Source of the DNA: Planctomycetota bacterium
Lineage (GTDB): Bacteria; Planctomycetota; UBA1135; UBA2386
NCBI GenBank assembly: GCA_020848735.1
Contig: JADLHO010000065.1
Location: 1-64,000, forward strand
DNA: 64,000 bases
Direction: 5' to 3'
Both the position numbers and the translations under genes were made by a program. The notes below the pieces were generated by a model. That model saw only the letters and a list, made by a program, of their open reading frames with translations. It did no database searches and had not been told where the DNA came from. How positions within the stretch are numbered: position 1 is the first letter of the stretch; every line of letters starts with the position of its first letter. Positions 19,670 through 27,931 of this stretch are shown here, in pieces.

Positions 19670-20422
19670 ATGCCCTCCCGACTGTCTGGAACCGCTGTCG
19701 TCGTCGGTGCGAGCTCGGGCATCGGCGCCGCGCTCGCGATGCGTCTCGCCCACGAGGCTCGCCCGGTCGCCTTGGTTGCGCGCCGGGCCTCCGAGCTCCA
19801 GGGGCTCGTCGCCGCGATCAACACGAAAGTCGGCACGACGCGTGCGCATGCCTTCGTGCAGGACGTCACCGACGCGGCGACGGTGCTCGCCGTGATCGAA
19901 CGAATCGAGCAGACGCTCGGACGGATCGAGGAGCTGCACTACACGGCAGGCGTGATGCCCGACGTGGCGCTCGACGAGTATCCGAGTGACAAGGATGCGG
20001 CCATGCTCGCGGTCAACGCGCTGGGCTGCATGCACTGGTGCAATGCGCTGGTGCCGCTCCTCGTGGAGCGCGGGCGTGGTCACATCGTGGGGGTCACGAG
20101 CGTCGCCGCGGTGCGCGGGCGGATGGATCGTCCGGGCTACAACGCGTCGAAGGCGGCGCAGGATGCGTACCTCGAGGCGCTGCGCAATCGCGTCTGGCGC
20201 CATGGCGTGCTCGTCACCACGGTCCGTTCCGGCCCGGTCCACACGCCGATGACCGAGGGCCTGAAGATCCCGATGCCGATCAGCGCCGAGCGCTGCGCGA
20301 TCGGAATCCTGCGCGCACGCGACCGCCGTCGCGCGATTGCGTATGTGCCGTGGCAGTGGTGGCCGATCATGACGGTGATCCGCGCGATTCCCTCGTTCCT
20401 CTTCCGCAAGATGAAGGTCTGA
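19670..20422 (+). CDS. Short-chain dehydrogenase/reductase (DprE2-like context)
   Basis: VVVGASSGIGAALAMRL, GVTSVAAVRG, YNASKAAQDAY; immediately upstream of an FAD oxidase. Confidence 0.85.
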   Translation: MPSRLSGTAVVVGASSGIGAALAMRLAHEARPVALVARRASELQGLVAAINTKVGTTRAHAFVQDVTDAATVLAVIERIEQTLGRIEELHYTAGVMPDVALDEYPSDKDAAMLAVNALGCMHWCNALVPLLVERGRGHIVGVTSVAAVRGRMDRPGYNASKAAQDAYLEALRNRVWRHGVLVTTVRSGPVHTPMTEGLKIPMPISAERCAIGILRARDRRRAIAYVPWQWWPIMTVIRAIPSFLFRKMKV

Positions 20423-20426
20423 TTCC

Positions 20427-21848
20427 GTGAGCGCTGCGACGTTCCGTCCCGAGCCCGTTCTCGGTTGGGGCATGGCCATTGGCGGCGTGGCGCAGGTCTG
20501 CCGCCCGCGTTCGCTCGACGAACTCGCGTCGATCGTCACCTCGGGCGGCCACGGACCAAAGGGACTGGCGTTGCGGGGCAGCGGCTGCAGCTACGGCGAT
20601 GCGGCGACCAACGTCGGTGCTCGCGTGCTCGAGTTGTCGGCGCTGAATCGCATCCTCGCCTTCGACGCCGAGAAGGGCATCGCCCGCGTCGAGCCTGGCG
20701 TGCGCATCCGCGATCTCTGGCGCCACGCCATCCCGCATGGGTACTGGCCCGCCGTCGTGCCCGGGACGATGCAGGTCTCGATGGGTGGTGCCGCCTCGAT
20801 GAACATCCACGGGAAGAACGCCTTCGCCGTGGGGACCTTCGGCGATCACGTCCGCGGCTTCACACTCCTCACGCCGCGCGGCGAGACGCTGATCTGCGAC
20901 CGCGAGCGCAACTCCGAGGTCTTCCACGCGGCGATCTCGGGCTTCGGCATGCTCGGCGTCTTCACGGAGCTCACGGTCGAGCTCAAGAAGGTGCACAGCG
21001 GTCGCCTGCGCGTGTGGGGGATCCCGATGCGGAGCCTCGAGGACGGAATCGCCATCATCGAGGACCAGCGCCACAAGGCCGACTACCTGGTCGGCTGGTG
21101 CGACCTCTGCGCGAAGGGCACTGCCCTCGGCCGCGGTGTCATGCACCGCGCCGACCAACTCGAGCCCGGCGAGGACGACGAGGGCCTGGCACTCCTGCGA
21201 CCCGAACGGCAGGACGTGCCGGGCACGCTCTTCGGCGTCGTGCCCAAGGGCTGGATCTGGCCGGGCATGTGGTGCGCGTTCCACTTCGGTTTCGTGCCGG
21301 TGGTCAACGCGCTCAAGTACCGCGCCGGCTACCGCGAGGGTCTGCACTCGCCGTACCTGCAGACCCACGGGGCTTTCCACTTCCTGCTCGACTACGTCCC
21401 GCGCTGGCAGTGGATGGTCAAACCGGGTGGGCTGATCCAGTTCCAGCCCTTCGTTCCCGCAAGCGAAGCGCCGCGCGTGCTCCGCAAGGTCGCCGAACTC
21501 GCTCGAGCACGCGGCATCCGGCCGTACCTCGGCGTTCTCAAGCGCCATCGGCCCGATCCCTTCCTCATGACCCACGGCCTCGACGGTTTCTCGATGGCGA
21601 TGGACTTCGGCGTCCCGAAATCGCCGCTGGGCCGCGACCGGCTCTGGCGCCTGACGCACGAGATGGCCGAGATCGTGCTCAGCGCCGGCGGTCGGTTCTA
21701 CTGGGCAAAGGACGGAACCCTCCAATCCTCGTCGTTCGAACGCGTGCATGGCAGCGACGCGGTGCGCAGGTTCAGGGAGCTCAAGGCACGGCTCGACCCC
21801 GAGCGCGTGCTCCAGACCGACCTGTCGCGGCGCCTGATGGGGGACTGA
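20427..21848 (+). CDS. FAD-binding oxidoreductase (decaprenylphosphoryl-ribose oxidase/DprE1-like)
   Basis: FAD_binding_4-type motifs (LRGSGCSYGDAATN, GTMQVSMGGAASMNIHGKNAFAVGTFGDHV); D-arabinono-lactone-oxidase-like C-terminus. Confidence 0.8.
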   Translation: MSAATFRPEPVLGWGMAIGGVAQVCRPRSLDELASIVTSGGHGPKGLALRGSGCSYGDAATNVGARVLELSALNRILAFDAEKGIARVEPGVRIRDLWRHAIPHGYWPAVVPGTMQVSMGGAASMNIHGKNAFAVGTFGDHVRGFTLLTPRGETLICDRERNSEVFHAAISGFGMLGVFTELTVELKKVHSGRLRVWGIPMRSLEDGIAIIEDQRHKADYLVGWCDLCAKGTALGRGVMHRADQLEPGEDDEGLALLRPERQDVPGTLFGVVPKGWIWPGMWCAFHFGFVPVVNALKYRAGYREGLHSPYLQTHGAFHFLLDYVPRWQWMVKPGGLIQFQPFVPASEAPRVLRKVAELARARGIRPYLGVLKRHRPDPFLMTHGLDGFSMAMDFGVPKSPLGRDRLWRLTHEMAEIVLSAGGRFYWAKDGTLQSSSFERVHGSDAVRRFRELKARLDPERVLQTDLSRRLMGD

Positions 21849-23007
21849 GCCCGCCCTCGGCGCCTGTCGACCCCGTCGCGAGTGGCGCGGCGCGTTGCGC
21901 CACCTCGCCAGCGAGACGCGGTCCCCCGAGTGAGCGGCCTCTGGCATCGCGGAACACGAAGCCCGGTTGCCTCCCATTCCGCTTCGTGCAATCGAGCGTC
22001 ACCACGAGGAAGCCCTCGTGCACGAGGCCGTGGCAGCGCACGCACAGCGTGACGAGATTGCCGAGTTCGGTGAGCCCGCCCTTGCTGCGCCACTGGACGT
22101 GATGCGCGTGCAGGCCTCGGCGGCCCTTGCAATGCACACAGGCGTGGCCATCGCGCGACAGCACTCTGGCGCGCAGCTTCGGCGGAGTCTCGGCATCACT
22201 CGTGATTCCCTCGGCCTTCGCCGGGTGGATTGGTTCCTCTCCATCCTCGCCGACGACCTTCTCGTCGCGGACCAGGACCTGGAACGCTCCGCCCTTGATG
22301 GCCTTTCGCCCCGGCACGTTCCCTTCAGCGTCGCTCGCCAGCACGAGCCTCAGCATCTCCTCGAGGATGTCGAGATCGCGGATCCCGGGGCCGCCTCCCA
22401 GCTCAGCGCGCAGCTTGCTGCGCGCGTTCTCCCACATCTGCCAGCGCGTGGCATCGAGTTCGAGACGCAGAGTGAAGCGCGCGTGCGGTAGCCCGCTCCC
22501 CTCCGGTGGCACCTCGCCAGCGCGAGCCCGCATGGTCAGCCGTTCGAGTTCGTCCTGCGACACGACCTGCGCCCGTTCCAGCCATGCTCCTTCCGTCTGC
22601 GGCGTGGCCACATCGCAGAGCCGACGCACTCGCGACCAGCAGATCCGGCTCCCGGCAAAGGCCTCGTCGATCGCACGCAGTTCCCTGAGGCGCAACCCCG
22701 CATGGAGCAGCTCCCGCGCCTTCCGCCGCGACATCCCCAACGCCCGCACCGCGTATGCGACCGTCGTCGGAAACCCGAGACTCTGGTGCAGCCCGCGCTC
22801 GTGCAGGTCCGCGAGGTAGAAGGCCGTCGTCCGATTGCCGAGGTCCGCGGTTCGGCAGCTTCGCCGCAACCGCACGTCGATCTCGTCAGCACCCAGCCCG
22901 TCCACGAGCTGGAACCCGGAGTCGTCCGCCGCCTCTGCCGTCGCCGCGCGCTCGAACGCGCCGTTGTCCGTGCTCGCGAACCTGCCCATGTCGACCTCGA
23001 CCTCCAT
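21781..23007 (-). CDS. HNH endonuclease domain protein
   Basis: C-terminal HNH motif RARVLSRDGHACVHCKGRRGLHAHHVQWRSKGGLTELGNLVTLCVRCHGLVHEG; N-terminal helical region; start uncertain (ATG 23007 or 22989). Confidence 0.8.
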   Translation of the reverse strand: MEVEVDMGRFASTDNGAFERAATAEAADDSGFQLVDGLGADEIDVRLRRSCRTADLGNRTTAFYLADLHERGLHQSLGFPTTVAYAVRALGMSRRKARELLHAGLRLRELRAIDEAFAGSRICWSRVRRLCDVATPQTEGAWLERAQVVSQDELERLTMRARAGEVPPEGSGLPHARFTLRLELDATRWQMWENARSKLRAELGGGPGIRDLDILEEMLRLVLASDAEGNVPGRKAIKGGAFQVLVRDEKVVGEDGEEPIHPAKAEGITSDAETPPKLRARVLSRDGHACVHCKGRRGLHAHHVQWRSKGGLTELGNLVTLCVRCHGLVHEGFLVVTLDCTKRNGRQPGFVFRDARGRSLGGPRLAGEVAQRAAPLATGSTGAEGGLSPPSGAATGRSGARARGRAVP

Positions 23008-23058
23008 CCGTCCTTGGGAAAACGAACGACTGCTGACCCAGCCGAAGCCCGGCAGCGA

Positions 23059-23076
23059 TCCCGATCTGGATCGGGA
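23059..23076. promoter_or_regulatory. Near-perfect palindrome TCCCGATC-TG-GATCGGGA in the divergent intergenic region
   Basis: 8-bp arms, 2-nt spacer, between HNH (-) and secreted protein (+). Confidence 0.35.
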
Positions 23077-23212
23077 CCCGCTCCTCTCCGAGCCGCCGGT
23101 TCGATGAGCCCCGGCTGTGTGTCCACTCACGGAACGGCCACCCGGAAAAAACCCTGGGCGAGTCCGTGTGACGGCCCACTCCGCCTCCGGGTGGACCGGG
23201 CTCAGGTCCACC

Positions 23213-25522
23213 ATGCACTCACGCCCACGTTTCATCTGCGGCGCCCTGCTTCTCGTTCTCGCGTCCGCGTCCCTCTCGCCCGCGCCTTGCGCCCAGACGC
23301 CCCGTCCCCCGGTCTCGCCCGCGCTCCTCGCCGACATCGCACCGCCCCTCCACCGCGCCGCCGGTGAGGAGTCGCAGGACGCCGCCTGGTGGGCCGTTCG
23401 ACGCGACTACAAGGCCGAGCTGCGCTCGGGCTTCGAGTTCATCCCCGTGCTCGGCGCGGAGTTCCAGGACCGCCTCAGCCTGCGCTGGACCACGCGCTCC
23501 GTTCGCCTCGGCAGCCAGTCGCTCGTTCTCGCGCCAAGCCCTCGAGTCGTCGCAGAAGGCGATCGCTGCGAGTTCCGGCACGCGCAGTTCATCGAACGAT
23601 ACGACGTCCACCCCGAGGGCCTCGAGCAGTCGTTCGTGATCCACGCATCCGAGCAACCCGATGGCGACCTCGAGGTGCTCGGTCGGATCGCCACCTCGCT
23701 CCGACCCGACGCCTGCGCCGATGAACACCGCGCCGTGACGTTCCGCGACTCCCTCGGCCGCGCCATCCTCAGCGTCGGGGCCGCGACCGCGATCGACGCG
23801 CGGGGTCGTGTGTTTCCGATGACGACGAGCGTCGACGGCACCACGCTCCGCTACGTCCTCCCTGCGACCGAGCTCGGCGGCGCGACGTTTCCCATCACGG
23901 TCGACCCACTCATCGCGAACACCTGGCTCGCCACGACCAACGATCCGGCGGCGCTCATCACCTGGATCGACGTCGCGGTCGCCGGCGATCTCGCGGGCAC
24001 CGACCGCCGCATCGGCGTCGCGTGGTCGCGCACGGTGACCCAGTCGGACGTCGACACGTTCGTCTCGACCTTCCGCTCCGACTGGACGGGGCGCGTCGAC
24101 GTGTTCTCGGTCATCTCCGGCACTCCCGCGCTCGAGCCGTCGTTGGCATTCCATGGACCGACGCAGCAATGGTGTCTCGCCTACTCGAAGGGCCGCTACA
24201 TCGTGGAGACCTACTTCCACCCGGTCACCGAGCCCTTCACCAATCTCGGCGCCTTCCTGCCGCTCCAGTTCAGCTCCGCGTGGACCCGCTACCTCCGTCC
24301 GCGCATCTCCACGTCCCGCACGAGCGGTTCGCCGAGCGGTGTGCTCGTCGCCTACGACCGGGAGGAGCTGGTGGGGGTGGTGCAGCAGCGCGAGGTCGTG
24401 GGCGTCCTGATCGACCCCGTGGCGCTGACCCGCAGCCAGGATCTCCAGCTCGCCGCCGTCCCCGCCGGCAATGACTTCGATCGCAACCAGGTTGCGATCG
24501 CGGAGGCCGGCGGTGATCTCGGCGATGGCTGGCTCGTCGTCTGGCGCGAGCTCATGCGCAACGTCCCGAGCGACCGCTGGCGCGTCCACGGCGTGCGCCT
24601 CGACCGCTACGGCTCCGCGACCGGTCGCGCGGTCCTGGCCGATCTCCCGGGTGCCCACGTCCTCAATCCGCAGGTCGCGGGTCGCGCCGGGCGCTACCTG
24701 CTCGCCTTCGGCGTGTCGAGCGACCCCGGCTCCACCACGGCGTCGAGCATCGAAGCCGGCCGCATCGATTGGCCGGTCTTCCAGATCCCGACGCTCCTGC
24801 CGCGCCGCAACGTCGCGTCGCTGTCGGGCGGGATCCCGGGAACCGGCCTCGTGCCGAGCGACCTCAGCCACGACGAGGTCACGCGCTCGCACTGGACCCT
24901 GTGCTACACGCGCATCGCCTTCGGCGGTCTGTCCAATGAGCGCTCCTTGCGCGTCGCGATGCTCGGCCACTCGGCCGGCACCGTGCAGAGCGCCGTGCTG
25001 GTCCAGTCGAACAGCCTGCAGGTGGCAGACGCCCACGCCGCCTTCGACCCGGTCACGGGCGCGGTCATGCTCGCCTGGGGAACCTCGGGCAGCTTGCCGA
25101 ACGGCGCCCGCAACCCCCTCTACGGCGATCGGCTCACGCGCAGCGCCGCGAGCGTGTCCGTCACCGGTGCGAGCTGCGGTCCTTCGAGCGCCAGTGCAGA
25201 CACGCCACACGCCGGTCACGAGTTCTGTGGCCTGCGTTTGAGCGGCGCCCCGGGTTGGTCCCTCGCGGTCCTGCTGCTCGGCTTCGCTCCATTGGCCACT
25301 CCGCTCGACGTCCTCGGCATGAACGGCTGTGTCCTCCACTGCTCGGTCGACCTCAGCTTCCCGCTCGTCACGCGCGGCGACGGCAGCGCCGAGCAGATCC
25401 TGGCGATCCCCGATGCGCCGCCGTTGGTCGGTGATCTCTGGGCCCAGTTCGCGCATCAGGCCACCGGTCAGAACCCGTTCGGATGGGCGACGACCCACGC
25501 GTTGCGGATGCACCTCGAGTGA
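23213..25522 (+). CDS. Large secreted protein of unknown function
   Basis: Signal peptide MHSRPRFICGALLLVLASASLSPAPCAQ; ~769 aa; mostly beta-type composition. Confidence 0.75.
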   Translation: MHSRPRFICGALLLVLASASLSPAPCAQTPRPPVSPALLADIAPPLHRAAGEESQDAAWWAVRRDYKAELRSGFEFIPVLGAEFQDRLSLRWTTRSVRLGSQSLVLAPSPRVVAEGDRCEFRHAQFIERYDVHPEGLEQSFVIHASEQPDGDLEVLGRIATSLRPDACADEHRAVTFRDSLGRAILSVGAATAIDARGRVFPMTTSVDGTTLRYVLPATELGGATFPITVDPLIANTWLATTNDPAALITWIDVAVAGDLAGTDRRIGVAWSRTVTQSDVDTFVSTFRSDWTGRVDVFSVISGTPALEPSLAFHGPTQQWCLAYSKGRYIVETYFHPVTEPFTNLGAFLPLQFSSAWTRYLRPRISTSRTSGSPSGVLVAYDREELVGVVQQREVVGVLIDPVALTRSQDLQLAAVPAGNDFDRNQVAIAEAGGDLGDGWLVVWRELMRNVPSDRWRVHGVRLDRYGSATGRAVLADLPGAHVLNPQVAGRAGRYLLAFGVSSDPGSTTASSIEAGRIDWPVFQIPTLLPRRNVASLSGGIPGTGLVPSDLSHDEVTRSHWTLCYTRIAFGGLSNERSLRVAMLGHSAGTVQSAVLVQSNSLQVADAHAAFDPVTGAVMLAWGTSGSLPNGARNPLYGDRLTRSAASVSVTGASCGPSSASADTPHAGHEFCGLRLSGAPGWSLAVLLLGFAPLATPLDVLGMNGCVLHCSVDLSFPLVTRGDGSAEQILAIPDAPPLVGDLWAQFAHQATGQNPFGWATTHALRMHLE

Positions 25523-25657
25523 GGACGGCGCTCGGGAGCCGGCGCGACGACCGCGCCGGGAATTCCCGCCCGCGCGCCGTGACGGCAGCCGCGCCGCGTT
25601 GCTCGAAGGACCGTGGCCGGCAGAGCGCCGGCCCGAACCCCAGTTCGGAGACCTTCG

Positions 25658-27241
25658 ATGAACAAGACCGCTGCTGTCCTCCTCGCCACCTCTCTCGGCG
25701 CGATGTCCCCGCAGGGCGTCGACGACCCGGGCTCCCGCCACCTCTCGCAGTCGCTCGTGATCGCATCGACTGCGCTCATCCCGCCGCTCGAGTTCCAGGG
25801 CGTCTTCGGACGTCTGCGGGTCGAGCTCGGCTCGGCGATCGTGCTGCCCTTCGACGAGAATCGGGGCAGCGTCAGCGAGTTCCTCGAGGCCGTCGGCCCG
25901 GCGGCGCAGATGTTCTACTTCCAGGTCCTGCGCCAGGACGAGCTCGGCCTGCACCTCTCGACGCTCCGCCGCGTCGGCGAGGACCGCGAGCTGCGCTTCG
26001 CCCAGACCGAGTCCCTCGAGGCCTGCCGCATCCGCGCCGAGACCTGCATCGCCGAGGCCGTGGGAACCAGCGTGGCCGAGGGCTGGCGAGGCAACCCGCT
26101 GGTTCTGGGAGCCAGTCCCCTGTTCCGGCCCGACGTGAGCGGCGTCGCCTACTTCGAGTTCGCCGTCGACCAGGGCGGCTTCATCGTCGTCGCGACCGGT
26201 GAGCATGACGTGCCGATCACCAACTGGAGCAGCCGGGGTGCGCCACCTTCCGCCCTGCTCCGCCAGCGCGCGCAGCAGCAGAGCCGCGTCGTCGCGCGGG
26301 TGCTCAAGGTCGACTCGCTGACCTGGGTCGCCGAAGACGCGAACGGCGCCATGATCGACAAGGTCGGCGAACTGCCGAACCAGCTCCACGACGTGCCCGC
26401 GCTCGTCGACGAGAGCACGCCCGAGTTCCGGCCGCTGCTCCGCGCCTGGCCGTCGTGGCGCGCACTCAAGGTCGGCTTCTCGGAGAGCTACCGCCCGTAT
26501 CTGCGCCGGCAGGCGGCCGCGGCCCGTGAGCGTTGGGAGGCGGATCGCGTCTCCGGCGGTCCGTCGATGACCTCCGACTGGAGTTCCTGGACGACCTACG
26601 AGGCGGACGGTGGCAGCAGCGAGCAGCCGTACTACGACCAGTTCACCTACGGGAGCTGCTACGTCGGCTGTGGCCCCGTCGCCTGGGCGATGCTCTTCGG
26701 TTGGGGCGATCGTCAGGCGCACGACGGCAACCCGGCCTGGTCCTCCCGCACCGGCCTCTACCGCACCGGCGGCGGAACCTCCGCATCGGGCGCTTCGAGT
26801 TCCGCGGTCGCACCGCTGGCGATGGACAGCGGCATCGAGAACGTCATCGAGGAGCTGAACGGCTGGGTCGACACCTACTGTCTCTTCGGCGGCGGCGCGA
26901 CCTGGCCGAGCGACATGGACGAGGCGCAGGGCTACCTCAGCGCGCGCACCAGCGCCACGTGCACGGGCACCGACAGCAACACCTTCATCACCTCGAGCAG
27001 CAAGCGGGAGGACGCCCGCGATTCGATCAAAGACCGCGATACCCCGGTGATCATCGGCACCAGCATGGGCGGCGGGCTCCACTACCCGGTGGCGTTCAAG
27101 TATCGCTGGCGCTCGAAGACGAACTGGCTCGGCGGCACGAGCTACGACCGCGAGTTCTACGTCAACCCCGGTTGGGGGAGCACCGGATCCTTCCAGTGGA
27201 TCGAGGCGAAGACCTGGTTCGTCGGTCAGCTCTACCCCTGA
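25658..27241 (+). CDS. Secreted papain-fold/C39-like cysteine peptidase candidate
   Basis: YGSCYVGCGPVAWAMLFGWGD (Cys helix) and a downstream His region (GGGLHYPVAFKY) with NPGWGS; putative signal sequence. Confidence 0.65.
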   Translation: MNKTAAVLLATSLGAMSPQGVDDPGSRHLSQSLVIASTALIPPLEFQGVFGRLRVELGSAIVLPFDENRGSVSEFLEAVGPAAQMFYFQVLRQDELGLHLSTLRRVGEDRELRFAQTESLEACRIRAETCIAEAVGTSVAEGWRGNPLVLGASPLFRPDVSGVAYFEFAVDQGGFIVVATGEHDVPITNWSSRGAPPSALLRQRAQQQSRVVARVLKVDSLTWVAEDANGAMIDKVGELPNQLHDVPALVDESTPEFRPLLRAWPSWRALKVGFSESYRPYLRRQAAAARERWEADRVSGGPSMTSDWSSWTTYEADGGSSEQPYYDQFTYGSCYVGCGPVAWAMLFGWGDRQAHDGNPAWSSRTGLYRTGGGTSASGASSSAVAPLAMDSGIENVIEELNGWVDTYCLFGGGATWPSDMDEAQGYLSARTSATCTGTDSNTFITSSSKREDARDSIKDRDTPVIIGTSMGGGLHYPVAFKYRWRSKTNWLGGTSYDREFYVNPGWGSTGSFQWIEAKTWFVGQLYP

Positions 27242-27259
27242 GGTCGCGCGGAAGCGCAG

Positions 27260-27311
27260 GAGCTGAAGCGGGTGTGGCGCAGCGGCGCCACGCCCGCGCG
27301 CGTTTCAGCTC
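27260..27311. terminator. Long imperfect hairpin between convergent genes, candidate bidirectional terminator
   Basis: GAGCTGAA-gc-GGGTGTGGCGC-AGCG-GCGCCACGCCC-gcgcgcgt-TTCAGCTC; 8 + 11 paired positions. Confidence 0.55.
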
Positions 27312-27931
27312 GGATCGGCCCCGTCCGGCTCGTCGAGCAGCAGCGAGAGCCGGGCGAGCCCGCGGTGGACCAGGTTGCGCACCGCCCCTTCGCTGCGGCC
27401 CATCTCGACGGCGATCTCGGCGTGCGAGAGACCGGCGAGCCGATGGAGCGTGATCGCTTCCTGGTAGTCCGGCGGGAGCTTCGCGAACGCGCTCTCGAAG
27501 CGCGCCTCGGCCTCCTTCGCGGCGAGCGCCTCGCTCGGCGTGCCCATCGTCGCGTAGAGCTCCGCGAGGGGGACCTGCGGACCGGAACTCGATCCGCCTT
27601 CGATCGGCTGGAGCTCCTTGGCCGCGTCGCGCCGCCCGCGCCCCCAGAAGACGTTCTTGTTGACGATCTTGTGGAGCGCGTGTCGGAACAGCCACGCCCG
27701 GAATGGCCCCTCGCCCCGGTACTCGAACTCGCCTTCGTCGCGCAGCACCTCGACGCAGATCGACTGCACCACGTCGCGGATCGACTCCTTCGCGCGGATG
27801 CGCGCACCGAGCTTCAGCCGCACATACGCCTCGAGGGCCGGGAGGTGTTCGACGACCAGGCTCTCGAGCGCGCGCGCATCGCCCTTCCGCGCGCGCTCGA
27901 ACGCTCCGCCGTCCTCGTGCGGCGCGGTCAC
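27305..27931 (-). CDS. ECF-type RNA polymerase sigma factor
   Basis: GTG start 27931 (VTAPHEDGGAFERARKGDARALESLV); region 2 RDVVQSICVEVL..FRAWLFRHALHKIVNKNVFW; region 4 LPPDYQEAITLHRLAGLSHAEIAVEMGRSEGAVRNLVHRGL. Confidence 0.88.
   Translation of the reverse strand: MTAPHEDGGAFERARKGDARALESLVVEHLPALEAYVRLKLGARIRAKESIRDVVQSICVEVLRDEGEFEYRGEGPFRAWLFRHALHKIVNKNVFWGRGRRDAAKELQPIEGGSSSGPQVPLAELYATMGTPSEALAAKEAEARFESAFAKLPPDYQEAITLHRLAGLSHAEIAVEMGRSEGAVRNLVHRGLARLSLLLDEPDGADPS

Noticed and set aside
23219-27082. 1287-aa minus-strand ORF
   Set aside because: Antisense to two convincing secreted-protein genes. Composition (Arg/Asp/Gly/Ala/Glu-rich, no motifs) is typical of spurious shadow ORFs at ~70% GC.
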